This document shows, piece by piece, positions 1 through 13,800 of a stretch of 64,000 nucleotides of DNA. Positions within the stretch are counted from its first letter, which is position 1, and each line of letters opens with the position of its first letter. The notes beneath the pieces are model-generated. The model was not told where the DNA came from. It searched no databases and was given only the letters and a program-made list of their open reading frames with translations. A program made the translations under genes and the position numbers. This stretch comes from Takakia lepidozioides (lineage: Eukaryota; Streptophyta; Takakiopsida; Takakiales; Takakiaceae), in NCBI GenBank assembly GCA_030704615.1, contig CM060733.1, positions 10,850,001 through 10,914,000 on the forward strand. The letters are read 5' to 3'.

Positions 1-1674
1 GCATCATTTATGCTCCCACATTTGGCATACATAGCAACAAGGGCGCAGTCCAGAATGATATCTGGCTGAATTCCAGCTTTGATGAAGTCAGCATGGACCT
101 CTCTGCCCTTTTCCAGGGCCCCTAGGCTGGAGCATGCCTTCACAGCGCAAATGAAGGTAACCCGGTCAGGCATTACCCCTTCCTGTATCATTTGCTCATA
201 GGTTTCCAAAGCCTCCCTACCGCACCCATGCTGAGCATATCCTGTGATCATTGCATTCCACGAGACCACAGCTCGTTGAGCCATATTGTCAAACACTTTA
301 CGTGCATCCGTCATGCTCCTACATTTGGCATACATGTCTATTAAGGTATTCTCCAGGGTTACATTGGGCATAATTCTGGCTTTGATGATGTCAGCATGAA
401 CCTCTTTGGCCTTTTCCAGGGCTCCCAAGCTGACACATGCCTTCAGAGCACAGAGGAAGGTGACACGGTCAGGCATAAACCCTTCCCCTATCATTTTCTC
501 ATATGTATCCAGGGCCTTCCTACCATACCCATGTTTGGCATATCCTGCCATGAGTATAGTCCATGTAAACATATTCCGTTCAGGCATTTTGTCAAACACT
601 AGGCGTGCATCCACAACACTCCCACACTTTGCATACATATTGATGAGGGTGTTGTATAAAAAGAGGTTTGGCTTAAATCCGTTTTGGATTATGTGGGCAT
701 GCACCTGCTTTCCGTCTGCTAGGCCTTTCATCCTGATGCACTCCTGCAGGAGATAGATATAAGTATTGGAGTCTGCCGAAATGCCTTGTTCGTTCAAATT
801 CTGCAACACATGCCTCAGTTGTCCTGCCTTACACAGTGTCCTCACAATCCCACTAGTGCCAGAGGAGTTCTTGTGGACTTCCTCTCTTGGTCCTCTTTCA
901 AAATCGGTTGTCATGGTGGACGTCCCTGGTTCAAACAAATATGTTGCCACTGCTTCCAGTTGACCCTCTATCCATGCAGGTTTCTTGTAGCTATCAACCC
1001 ACAGTCCCTCGTTGGCACTCTTGTGCTTGAAATCTGGTCCTCTGGGACGGATCTGCAACCATAGTCCATCCTGCCTCCAATAACAAGATCCCATCCTATG
1101 CTGAATTGCTGGCAAAAGCGTGTGAGGGAGAGGCAGATAATGACATTTTACAAGAAAGTTTTTCAAAGCATCTTGTTGTCTGCCTCGGCTGTAACATAAC
1201 AGGCATCAACCTTTCTGCCTCAATTGTTCCTCCAGTGACTCTGGTTTGAAACACGTTCCTTCCAAACATTCTCCTTGTCTCTATTTTGGCTTTTAGAATA
1301 GTTGCCTGCAATCCCAATAGCAACATGTCAAAAACTCAGATCATCAGAGATACCCTACGAGCTACCTTACCAAGCCAATGATAAAAATGCAGTCTACTTG
1401 CTGTGTAAGCGAACCCCAGGTGGAAAAGGGGAAAAGAAAGAGGCATGAAAAAGGGGTAAACTCAATCACCTGATCCATCTGATAAAGAAACCCATGAAAT
1501 TCTTAACGTACTGTTACGACACTTACCCCTAGCTGCATCCAGTGTTTGCAATTCACCCTCCACCCAAGAAACATTGCTATCAATCCATAGAGTGTCATCT
1601 GCACTCTTGTGCTTGAAGTTTGGTCTTCTAGGATGAATCTGCACTTCGCACTCAATCCATTCAGCTATTATGGT
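1..1674 (-). CDS. PLS-class PPR protein with two N-terminal PDF-like motifs (3' end outside window)
   Basis: Predicted organellar RNA-binding PPR protein, 5' part only. The main exon (complement <1-1108) is open to the window edge and contains three blocks of the [13 protein letters not shown] type, each about 101 residues apart, as in PLS-class editing factors. Any DYW domain would lie off the left edge. An ATG at 914 starts a form beginning MTTDFERGPREEV, but the frame stays open upstream through an ATG at 1094 and a PDF-like motif (RPRGPDFKHKSANEGLWVDS, about 1050-960). A good acceptor (cttttgccag, exon from 1108) matches in phase the donor at 1527 (AGGG|GTAAGT) of an upstream exon of about 1674-1527, which carries a second PDF-like motif (RRPNFKHKSADDTLWIDS). 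The acceptor near 1674 follows a poly-pyrimidine run but is weak, and the true first exon was not found. The PPR identity is secure; the upstream exon is likely but unproven. Confidence 0.8.
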
Positions 1675-4600
1675 CTCCACAACAAAAAAAAAAGTACAGA
1701 TTCTCCCTCACTGCAAGTAGCAACAATAACATTCCCTACTTTATATAGCAGCATCCACCCCTAACTACCAAATCCTAGCTCCTATGGCAAATCTGTGGCG
1801 AGACTTAGAAACAGTGTGAAAAGGATGGCTGGAAAACGTCGGCTCCGGAATACCCTATCGTACAAGCGATAGGGTATTGTTTGAAGGGCTGGCATTGGTA
1901 TCATATTGGGAGCACGCTATTGATATCAGCTGTGCTACATCATCCCTCCATCTATGACGCATGTGGGTTGCTGCAATACCAGTTGCACTTCGCCCAGTAC
2001 AGAAAGGGAGAGAAATGTTGTCACGTGCAACCTTGGAACCGGTTCGAGGTGAGACGGACTGGAATCCCCATAGCGTTCGGGTGCAGCCAAGGACAATTCG
2101 GTTACAGGGATTTGAGTGATGATCAGTGGCAGTGCCTTCGTACTAAATTAACTGATGATCCAGCACTTGCTCAACAAATGTAACAAATTTGAACGTGCTT
2201 GCACTGCCAGTCAAGGTTAGAGGAGGAGAGAGAATGTACTCACGAGACGTTGTACACTTCGAGAGAGAGAGAGGCCAGCATCATTAATTGGAGAGAAAGC
2301 TTATCTCTGCTTCTGCTCTAACATTAACAGACATTCACCTTAACCGCTGGATAGTTCCACCATTGGCGGGGGTTTCCATAACATTCGACCCAATTCTCCA
2401 CGACTGCATTTTGTGTTTTTCGATTTTTGCGTTTGTGGCCTCGTTGCTCCACCCCCCGCTCGTAAAGTTGGTCCTTTCCTGGTGGTCTCCAGCGCCGCCC
2501 AATTGGCTTGAAACCGGTTGCAGTCCAATTGGGAAGATGCACATGGATCCCATCAGGAGTGTACAGCCCACAATTTGAAGCTCTCAGCAGAGGGCCAGGG
2601 TTGTGAGGGCATCCCGAGAAGCCTTCAGCACATGTAGAGGGAGTCCAGCATGCTTAGCAAATGAGCTGCAATGGCTGCTCATTCTTCAGCACTTCGAATA
2701 CAACACACAGTCTGGAGACGGAGCAAATACTCTGGAACATTCTCCTAAGAAATGAGCCTTCAGTTCAGGCAGGGTTTGGTCGTTCGGTCTGTCCCACCTG
2801 GATTCTGTTATTGGAAATTTGGTTGTGGACTTGGATCGACAAGAAATGATCAGAACAAAAATTTACAGGCACCTCATTTGGGTTTCTATAAAGCTTTACA
2901 GAGTTGTATACGCCAATTCTTGTGAAATGTTCCTTTGAGGGTGAGTTCGAAGGATGCTACTCTTTCCGCGATGACGCACCCGTACTTTCACTGCAGTTGA
3001 ATTTGATTGTCTGATCGATGTGGGAGTGCAAAGACTTGAAACATAGAATTTGAATTTCATATGAGCTACAGTGTACACAGTGATTTGACCGTACAGATCT
3101 TCCCAGTTGTTGTGCTTCCAAAGCTTTTCACAAGTCCCCTGATATCTTGTGTAATAGAAGAACGGGTACTATGCTTGCTGCACCAGCAATCTTGTGCAAT
3201 CAGTAATAAGGATTTCGTCCTACAACTTGAGTGCTGCTTTTGGTATACCTGGTGACAGAAATCATAAATTTCCTTGCTACCTCACCTCCCAAGTCTGTAC
3301 AAGGTGTAGACAAGAGAGGCAAAAGCCATGTCAAACTGTTCTATAAACCTCTTCACAGAACATATTAGAAGCTGAGAAAGGCCGCAAAGGGTAAGAAGCA
3401 GCCATGGCCTACACACCATAACTTTGGGGCAAAAGAGACTGAAGGCACAGAAAAAACCCTCAAAAACTCTGGTCATGAACTCTCTCTCAGTCTTAGGTGG
3501 ACAAACAGCAGAATGACATGTCCACCAAGGCAGCCATCGCTACAAGCACCTTGCATTAAGGGAGACTGAACATGAAATAATCATTTACTGCATGAGAAAG
3601 TGTGTACATGTGGGAAAATATGCATACCCCATGTCAGGGGTTGCATTTCCGTGACAGTACTATCTGTTAAAATCTTTGAACTTTCCAGCTTACCTTAAAG
3701 CATAAAATTAAATGCAAAACCTTCGCTTGCATCTAAGCTCAGAAAAACAAAGAAATGCTCAAGGGAACAGGAAACATATTTTGGTGATCAAATAATGGGC
3801 CTAGACACCTGGACTTGCTGGTGCGGCTAATCTCCACTCCTTACGTCTTGGCCATCTGATAGTCATCCAATAACACACCCTCAACTGAGCGTGATGAAGG
3901 CAAGGCCTCATTCAGGGGCCACAGTTGACATACGTCACCCAAGCCTGACTGAGTCAAAGAGTCGGGCCGAAGCGCAGGGCGATAATACAACATACACCAT
4001 AAAAACTCTCGCAGTGTCATGATGATGACGCAGCCCATCTCAACTCATCGCAGCACCTGCATTTCCTAACAGCAGCTACTGCCATGCCTCTCCTACCACT
4101 ACAGCATAAGATGGGAGGCGAATAGTACTCAAATGACTGTAGCACATACAGCCTATAAATCGACATCAAACTCAGCCTAGAAAGGATACTTCCATAACCA
4201 AGTCACACTACCTTCAAGGAGGAAGCACCGAAGATAGGAAAGGGAACCTCTTAACAACTCACCTGCAATACAAAATATTCCATCGAAGTCAAGCAATAAG
4301 TCTTAGCTCTCTGGTTCCATAAAAAATAGAAAGCAACCAAGATTGCAAGATCAATGAGGATTCCTACTAAAGTAGGTGGCATAACTAAATACCATGAAGC
4401 CCACCTGAACAGGAATCTTGGAGCACAGAGGCAGCAGCTGTAGAAAGACAACACCAGCACAGCATGAACAACCATTGGACGTAGTATTAAACCAAACAAG
4501 ATCAACTGTGAGTAAGCTTGAGATTCACTTTGATAACTATGTTTGGCAGACCTCATCTGCAAGAATGCAAACATTCCTATACAAAGAACTTTATGTGACA

Positions 4601-4809
4601 CTCATGCGAACAAACAGACACAACAAGACACAATCGAGGCAAACCCACTGGAAAATGTCATGCAGACACCATGGCTGCTCCGAATTTGAGTGAAAGATTC
4701 AGGTTTTGTCGCGATTCTCATCCACCTTTTGCTCTCATCTCTTGGCAACAATGTAGTGTATGCCTCCTTCTGACCTCACGCCTTATTGCAGGTGAAGCAG
4801 TTGGGCTCC
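1675..4809. other. Intergenic region, no gene recognised
   Basis: About 3.1 kb between the left PPR gene and the 3' end of the zf-C3H1 gene. Short open frames exist on both strands but none resembles a known family. One at 1881-2183 (+, 100 aa) contains a stretch reading RDLSDDQWQCLRTKLTDDPA. A hydrophobic frame at 4251-4601 (-) has two possible membrane segments. Neither has homologous neighbours or convincing splice structure. A perfect hairpin lies at 1849-1878, and a short piece similar to a LINE 3' tail lies at about 2230-2256. Missing 5' exons of the left PPR gene could lie here, but I did not find a WWDNR exon. Confidence 0.5.
1849..1878. repeat. Perfect 12-bp inverted repeat (hairpin)
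   Basis: Arms aataccctatcg (1849-1860) and cgatagggtatt (1867-1878) are exact reverse complements around the 6-nt spacer tacaag. No gene is called around it. It could be a transposon relic, a small-RNA hairpin or chance. Confidence 0.85.
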
Positions 4810-7800
4810 CTAGGACAGGAAGGTAGTCTTATCAAAAATAGGCAGGCCATGAATCCTGGCAGGGTCAACAACTGCTGCTACACCTCCCCGTGGTTGGTGA
4901 AGTCCCGCAAAACTGCGCCGGAGGGCAGCCGAGAATGGATATGCAGCAAGAGCCAACCGATAATACTCATCTAGGGCACTTTCCTCCCCAAGTTGAGCCA
5001 GTAACTGCCCTGCCTCCACCCAGTCCCCTTCAGGAGCTAGTGGACAAGCTTCCACTAAGGAGCTCAAGAGCAGTGAACTCGCCCACCCAGCAGCAGCGAA
5101 CCCCCTGATGCTGCTCAGATCACGTGCAAGGAGCCTACAAACAGATAACACTACATCCAAATTGCCAGGCATTACCTCCAGCATGCCCTCTAGGAATACA
5201 GCTACATCCTTGTGCAACCTTGGCTTCTCTGAAAGGAGGCTTTGCACCAGATTATTCATGACAGAGTAATCTAAAGGGGAGGGACCTAGGATAGAGTCGA
5301 TGAAAGAACGCACACTGCGCTTTGAGATGGTTTCTAGAAGCCTGTTTGAGAGTGGAGTCAACTTGCAGAGCATGCGAGTCTCTACCCAGCACCTGTCTAA
5401 AACATCAAGAACAAGACCTGCCCCACCACCTTCACCAAGGGCAATGCAAGCACCCATCTCTCTCCAGCAGTGCCCTACATCCTCTATACTGACTGCTGCT
5501 TTAACACTTCTTTCTACAGCATCTTGCGCTCTTCCCATCTCCCCATCAAGCATGTCAAAAAGTGCAAGGTTCAACCATGCAAAAACAACATCTTGACCTA
5601 CCTGCCCATAGCTGCCATCAGCATTTCTGTCAGTCATTGCTATGGCTTCTAGAGCCTTCCTAACCTCACTATTTCCCTCTCCCACCTGGCCAGAAGCCCA
5701 GCCATTAAGGATAGTTCCAGTACGGGCACACTGGGCTAGCACGCAGAGGGCCGCATTCTTGCCATTCCATTGCAGCACATGCGCAGCATACTGGCTCCAC
5801 AGCCGCTGTAGGCCAACCTGATGCGCCGGCCACTGGTGCAGGACCTGCTCAAAGACATCCACCCCTCGTTCCTTGCCCTCCATGCGTGCTGTGAGCAACA
5901 CCAATTCAACACAGTCCAGATGAACTTTGAGATATTCACGGGCCATGGCCAGAGCTTGATCGCACCCATGGTACAGTGCCAGGGACTGCACATGGTTAAC
6001 TGCAAAGGCTTGCACAGCCCGTTGTTCCGAAGTCTCTGCAAGGCAGCTCATGCCCGCACATATCAACTTGATGACGTACGCACCTGAGCTTGGTTGCAGC
6101 TGTTGGCGTCTGTCCCAGTCCAGGTTCAACGGTAACTGCTGCGTGCACCCTAGATGCTGCAAAAAGTCACGGGGCAGTTGACCAAATGCCATAGCATATG
6201 CACACCCCACCCACAGGATGCAGACATCATGGGGGGTTAAGCAGGCCAGCAGCGATCCACTACTAGCTCCTTGGTCAACCAGGTCATCCACCCAGGAAAG
6301 TAGGGCAGTGGTTTGATGTGCAACACATAGGCAGTCCAACATCTGCAGTGCAATGTCTAAGATGCAAGCACTCTGTTCGTCCCGATCATCTTTCTCCTGA
6401 GAAACAAGACCTTTCAGCCCCAACTTGTATGCCTCCAAGCGTGTCTCGAGCTGTGGTCGACTATTGATATATAAGAGCCACAGCTCATAGGAACCTTGAT
6501 TGAACACCACCTGCAAACCAGCAGCCACCCCAGCATATTCTCTGTAGACTCCTCACACAATTTTCCTTGCATTCCTACTGCTGGCTCTGACAGTACCCTT
6601 TCTATCTATGACCAAGGTGCTACACAAAGGAACCCTCATAAACCCTCCCCCTGCTCGATTTCCATAAACTTAGAAGCCAAAGGACTATCTGCTTTTGTTT
6701 TGTCTGCAAATTACCAACACACTTAAACAGCAAGGGCCAACAGAAAACAGAATCTTTGAGGTCACTTGTCAACTCAAAGCGCAATACAGCACACAACATG
6801 GATCCAGATTTCAACCATGCATCCTCTTTACAGCATGTAGAGAGGTACCGCATGATGGAACATGTCATCGGTGCCGATGCTGCTTTTACCCTGGTAGAAC
6901 AGGCATATGTAGACCACCCATAATGCCACTGCACTAGGATTGGCCTCCAATGCTCGTGAGAGCACAAACAGGGCCTGCAATCCCCCTCCCCGATAAACTC
7001 ACATGAGCACTCTTGCAAAGACTCCAAGTTGACCTTACTTCACAGAGAAAGAAACCTCACCCATTGTCTGTTTCCAAGACTTCATCCAAGAGCTCCAAAA
7101 CTTACATAATTGCGAGCATCAATGTCCTCACAACTGCAGTCAAATCCGATGCGTGTCAATGCTAGTTCCAATGACGCTTCCACATCCCCAGGCTCCTCAA
7201 GCACATGTTCCTGTTGCAAAGCCAAAGCCACAAGGAAAATCTCAGCCATTTTTTACCACAATTATAACTGTCCTACACACTACGGCCACCAATGTTTGAG
7301 CTTCCCACCGACTGCACATAACAACCGATAAGGTGCAATGACCCACAAAGTCATTTAATACATGATACAGCTATGAGACAGGTTTGCACTTCTAGGGCAA
7401 CCATGGGCAAGTACCTCAGCAAAAGCCTGTGATTCCCGAGCATCTTCCATGTAGCGGCAACTTCTCTCATCTGCTGCAATGGAAAGTTTGTCACCCTCTG
7501 ACATGGGTGTTGGCAAGCAGGGCATGTCTAGTCCCCATGGCCTGTGGATAGAAGGCGACAGTAGTGGGGAAGAAAGGGTGCCAACTTCCACATGGTGGCG
7601 TAAACAACACCTCACTCTACTCCATGGACTAGAGTTATATGGCTTGGTGAGATATGAACCAATCCGATAGATGGGCACACATATACCCTTGTTGTTCAAT
7701 GGCAACTTGTGTGAGAAAAGTTTGTTGCCACTGATGGTTGCAGCACCAGAATTCTGCGCTTCACTGATAAGTGCTGTAGTTACTGCATCAAAGGCTCTTG

Positions 7801-10800
7801 GAGACATATCATCATCCTCCACCTGTTTGTCAGAGTTAACATAACCAGACAGCTGAGACAGGAGGTCTCTGGGGCTAAGAGTGTAGTCAGCCACATGCTG
7901 CCAGGGACAGGTATCATTGTTGCACTTGCCGCGGTGTTCAAACTTGCAAAGTGGTTTAAAGGGATCAATGGTATGACTCCATGTCTTAGATGCAAAGCTG
8001 TAGTGCCAAGCTGTCTGAAATTGAGAGCACATCCTGTACGAGTGGAAGACACTAAGAGGGCTTTCATACCTGCCTAGAGGAATTGAAGACAGCTGGCCAT
8101 CTTCTTTCCCATCTGCTTCCTTAGAATTAAGGCAAAGAGTGTCATGAGTTCTGCCAAGAATGTAAGAGACACAGCTGAGTACCACAGAGAGCGCAGCTGA
8201 TGGCAACTGCTCATATTCACCGTGTAATTGCCGGTCCTCCTCTGTCATTGAGACCACACCAGTGATGCCATGTCCCACTTTATTGAAGAAAGTGTGAGAC
8301 TGTAACGCCTCTGCATGAATGGATCCATTTCCCCTCTCTTCCTGCTCATGCACCTCCTGCCCCCCTATATCCTCTTGAGCAGTTTGTGCTCCTATTTCAA
8401 TCGACGTGATAGTTGTACTCAAGCAGGCTGCCTTTTGCCCATCCTCTTCCATACTGTCTACATGGGGGGTTTCGCGGCTACCAAATGAAGAATTTTCATT
8501 TATCTGGAAGTCACACTGTTGGACAGCAGCCTCCAGAACAACTGGTCTCAATGAGTGTGAAAGCCTGAGAAGCTCCAAGTCTATGACCCCAGCCACTTTT
8601 TCTGCTCGAGCAGTATCCTTGTGATTCACAATCATCTGCTGGTTTCCATCATCATCTGCTAACGCTTTCAACCCAGTAATCTCTCGTATGCACTTCTGCC
8701 CAGTCATCACAGCTTCTTCATCTGGGGTCTCCTCTTCATCTGGGTCCTCATCTCCACCACTCTCACCTTGGCTGTCCTCCTTGGAAGATCTGGTTCCATC
8801 GTCCGCCATGCTGCATGTTGTAACAATCCTTGATGGCAGAACTTGCATTTTCACATGAAAGTCTGAATGGTTGTCCATAATCCTTTCCTGCGATTTATTA
8901 ACACATCCCACCTTGTTACTTGGTTGTCATATCAGTGAAGTTCTATTTTGGACCGAGACACAAAAGGCTCTGTTTCATTTTCATGGGTTTGTTCTTTCCA
9001 GACAACACAGCAGCCTAGACGCTTTTGCATCTGCATTACACTTGAAACTGACACAAATCAACACTGCAGCCTCACCTGATCTGCAGCATCAGCCAAGCTG
9101 TCTCCAATCCCACTTCCAAAACCAGTTGCTTGAGAGACGTGTTGTCTATGACAAGGAGCTGGATCAAGAACTGCAGGTTGCACCAAACAAGATTCAGTTC
9201 CCATGAGACCAACAAAAACTCAAAAGTATCTAGTGTAATTTCTCTGGCCACATAAGGCTACATTAGAAGGTTACCTCTTTCTTGTGCATAACCGTCCTCC
9301 ACATCATCCGCCCCATGATCACCGGAGACAGTTGCATCATTCGGTTCTGTGCAAAAAGAGTCGTGCTCATCTATAGTCACACCTTTGCGGTGACTTGTGG
9401 GGCTACCCTCATCCTCATGACCTTCCTCGTCCATCTGGTCATCCTGCCGGAGGCACACTGTCACAGATCCTCTTGAATCTGAACATACGTCTTCCCCATC
9501 AACACCTCCACTATTTGTACAGACCGCCTCCACTGATGTACTCCGGTTCCCCACAATTGCATAATAACCATCTACACCAGTAGCATCCGAGTTCACCATC
9601 ACATTCCCATCTTGTAGAGACGTGGCCACACTTGCCACCTCATGACCAGGCAGATGTTGTGCTTCCTCATATTGAACTGTTTCTGTGCTTGTCTTTGCCT
9701 CTGTCGTGTTAGTACCAATGGTCGCTTCAACACAGGGAAAACCCTCCGGCAATATGGGAGACAAATTGGCTGCAGACTGCAAGCTCTGAGGCGGGCAGGG
9801 AGATCTGTTGCTTTCACTAGTTTCTTCTTGTTGTTCCCTCTCTGTCAAAGCCACCTCAGAATCAATTGAAGGAAATTCCCCAATTGCATGTTGTCTCTGG
9901 CCAGAAATGTCCAAGCCTTGTGCCTTGATTTCTACAATATCGGCCCCACTTTTTCCCTCATCAGCATCCTTCTGCTCCCTCATGGTAACAACTGTTAGAA
10001 CCTCCATCCTCTCAACAGCAGCTTGCTCGACAAGGTTTTCAGGAACAGCTGCATTGCAACCATCAAGAGGATACAGCTGGCCCTCCTTCGATCCCAGAAC
10101 GTTATTCACAACAGCACGGTGATCTTGTAATGCAACTGTTGTAGAATAGTCAGTTTGACCATCCATGCTTGCAGCAGCAGCTGATGTGATCTCAGCAGGG
10201 CTTTTGTCTTTCCATGGTCCTTGCAGTGGAACCAAACCGACATTGTTATCTAGTATTGGCAAATCTCGCTGACCATCAATGGTGAGGACAGATTCTTGCT
10301 GCAACACATTTTTTGCAATATTCTCCATATTCTGGGTCACAAACGGATCAAGAGGATTGCTACAGACGTCTTGAACACCACCACTGGCAGTGCCCCTCTG
10401 CACTCCCAAATATTGGCCCCCAATAGGCTCCGACAAAGACTGAGGGAATGAGCTACCAGAGCTTGTTTCAAAAAAGACCGCAGCCATACTCATTTGCAAT
10501 CCCAAAGTTCGGTGATCGTGAGCTGGAGCAGCCATAGTAGCTAGTACCTCCTGTCCCATGAGCGACACCTGTCCATGGTTGCCGCTTATGTGTGCTGTCA
10601 ATCCTAAAGCCTGTCCTCCAGGTGGCTGGTGGTGGCTGGCCCACACAGCAGAAGGAAGGACTGCAGGTCTTTCAGAGACGTGTGGGCGAAGGTCATAGGG
10701 TGCTAAGTTGTTGCCATGCAGAGGAAACAATGGTGGATGCAGCCGTGCTGCCGCAGAAGACTGCTGAAATTCTGAAGCATGTATCCGTGCAGCCAATAGT

Positions 10801-13800
10801 TCACGATGTTGAAGAAGTCTGTCGCAGAGGTCATTGGACGAGTGAAGAGCTGTCAGGGCATCACGATACTGGCGGCGTGCATCCCGCTCACGCATTTCAC
10901 ACTGTCGCCTGCGCTGCTGTGCTTCCTCCAGGGCCCTGTCCACCACCTCCTCCTCCTGCTGCAACTGCAACACTGACAGAGGAACAGATCCTCTCCCAGG
11001 TTCCAAACTCCAAATGGAGCCATGCATGCCTGATGGCTCTGGTTGGCTTGCAGCTGTCTCAGATTGATGCACAGGTGGCCACCCTGCATGACCTGATGGG
11101 TTTGGGAAAGGGCGCATCACATCCACATTGTCCTGTCCTGCAGCATTTGTTGAATAATTTGGACTTATTTGGACACATTCCGTGCGCCTCAGTGAAGGAG
11201 ATGGCACTGGCCGAGCCCATTTCAAGTCTTTCATGCTGTCAGGCAAGGAAGATGTTAGACTAGTACATGCTACTGAACTTGGAACCAAAACTGCCAATGC
11301 TGAGTGGGTCTCTTGTGTGACTGACTGAACCATGTTGGCAGTAGAAAGCTGCACTGCTGCACACTGGGTGACAGGAGGGCATTGCAGAGCATCTGCTGCA
11401 AGAAAAACTGCCTCTTGAAGACTTGAAGATGACTTTCCACCTTCCAGACTTAATGGCTGTCCATCAGCAACAAATCGTGCCTTTGGAAAGACTCTAAACT
11501 GGCTATCATCCACGAGCTGTGGCCCAGCATTGGGGCTACTTGTACACTTATTCCCCCCTGGAATGCATATGTCTGTATGACTCAAATCACAAATTGAATC
11601 CTTGTCAGCCACTCTTGTGATTGGTTCTTGCTCTGCAGAGGTCCTTAAACAGCACGTGGAGCTTACAGTACATGCCAAGTCTTGTGAGCCAGAAGATAAA
11701 ATCAGTTGAGTTGATGGATGGTCACCCTCAGCAGCTGCGATTACAGACAATCTAATAGAAGGGGTTGGGTGTAGCACTGAGGGCAATTGGGCGGTAGTTT
11801 CTGGTAGACCCTTTGAAGAGGATGGGAAATGCACAACACCTGAGCTCAGACCAGTGGAAAAATCTCTGTTTGAGAAATTAGCTACTTTGGCTCCGAAAAT
11901 AGACCTGCCTCCTGCAGGGGTGGCAAACTGTTGATCTGCTTGGTGTTGAGGAGCTAAGCCCGCATGCAGTGTGGCTGACATACGAGGCTTCTTGAAGGCT
12001 GCAGTACCCATGCGATCTGTAGACTGACCTTCTGCTGCCTTGCGCTTTACACCCACATGATTATCTGCCTGAGCTGAGGACATTTCCTCACAAAACATGC
12101 TCTTGCTACCAACGTTATTACCCTCCTCCCCATGCAGTTGCCCAGTAAAGTTCTGCAGTTTAGGCAGTATGGGATGTGGAGGCGTGCACTCTGGTCTGTG
12201 AACGCTGTTCCCTCCTAGAACCTGTACATCTGAAGCTACCCTTTTCACAGCCACAACTATCCCTGAATTTGGTGGAGGTGCTCCATCATTGCCCTCAATC
12301 TCTTGAGCATGTGCAAGACTTGTTAAATCAGGCTCAAGATGTCTAGAACCCAATTGTACAGGCTCAGACTGTCTAACAATGTTTCCCTGGCCAGCCCTTC
12401 CAGGACCTAAAGCACTCATCCTAGCAGCATTTCCTGCTTTCAATTGCCCACTCCCCACTTTGCCAACACCCATATCCCTCCCAAGTGATGAGCGTGAACC
12501 CACTGCAGCTACCTTGCGCTGGCGTCTCTCATTCAATTCACTCTCCTTCGCTGCTATTTGTTGGCGCAGACTGTCCAGATCTGCCCCAGCCTGCATTGCC
12601 CCGCGCTTGGCCATTGCTGGAGAGTGTCCAGTTGAGAATCCCTTGCTATTGGTGAATGTCTTTCCCTTGTTGCGCTCTAAGTCAGCAATCTGCTTCTTCA
12701 TGCGATCAATATCTCCTTTAAGGTCTGCTGGACTCTGGATAACTGCACCTAAACCTGGCTGGCCACCTGCAGCAACAACTTTGTCGAAGCCACTGTTGCT
12801 AGATTGGCCCTGGGCTGAGCTGCACTGCTGCTGATCCCCTTCACTGTCACTGTCACTGTCAAACTTGATCACGAACTTTTCTCCATGTTCAGAACCTGTG
12901 GATGGATGGGAGGAGGGGAGAAGTGGAATGCGCAGGCTGGCAAGGAACGCCTCTGCTTCTTTGCGAACACCACCCACTGGCACAGCTGCAGCCAGTGGTG
13001 GCTGTGATCCTGCAGAGATCAGCATGTTATATGGATCTTGCCTTCATATTACCACCAAGAGATGATGGTGGATGCACCTGTACATTGGTTGAACTTCAAG
13101 TCACATGACTAACAAACCAGCACAGTTCATATCACCTAGGGACGTACAGACCATTGTGAAGGAGGGCAAGGAAGTGAGTCAGCACACCTGTCAATGCTGC
13201 ACCAGCACCTAACACAGGAGACGCAACTGTGGATGCAGCCACCGGGGGGGCTCTGGTGGTTACAGAGGAGACTACAGCTGCTTCTTTGCTTGTACTCTTT
13301 TTACCATGTGCAAATGATTGCCCAAGAAGAGACACACTCTCACGCTGTGCAGGCACAGCTGCTGTGGCTTCAGACAGCCTCTGGGTCCCATTTTGACAGC
13401 CTTGGAATGACTTTCTGTTCCTTGTTAGAGCTTGCACTGATGTCAATTCTTGACTTACCGAGCTTACATCTGCAGGTCTGGGCTGCATAATTGCACCCTC
13501 AAAGACATTAGCTAGCACTGTGAATGATTTGGCCACACTGCAACTATTTATAACCTGACCACACAAGCAATGAATTACTGGATGAAGACCAAAAAAATCT
13601 CAAGAGAATGAATGTACTCGAGCCATTCCCTGCCAACGTTAGCTTGCCAAAGCCTTACAGCCATTGGCCCCACAGAGAACTAACCCTCCTGGAGCCTTTC
13701 ACGGGGTTTGCACCCACTAAGGTTTAGCTTCTCCCCACAGCTCAGCTGCAGGAATAACTTGTTTCCCCACAACTGCCATCAACTTGCCAGGCCAGTTGCA

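Noticed and set aside
396-756. Open frames on the + strand over the left PPR gene
   Set aside because: They are antisense shadows; the complement gives continuous PPR repeats. The same holds for most - strand frames over the + PPR genes and the reverse.
4251-4601. 116-aa hydrophobic frame on the - strand, possible membrane protein
   Set aside because: No recognised family, no splice partner, and low-complexity hydrophobic runs of this kind arise readily antisense to purine-rich DNA.
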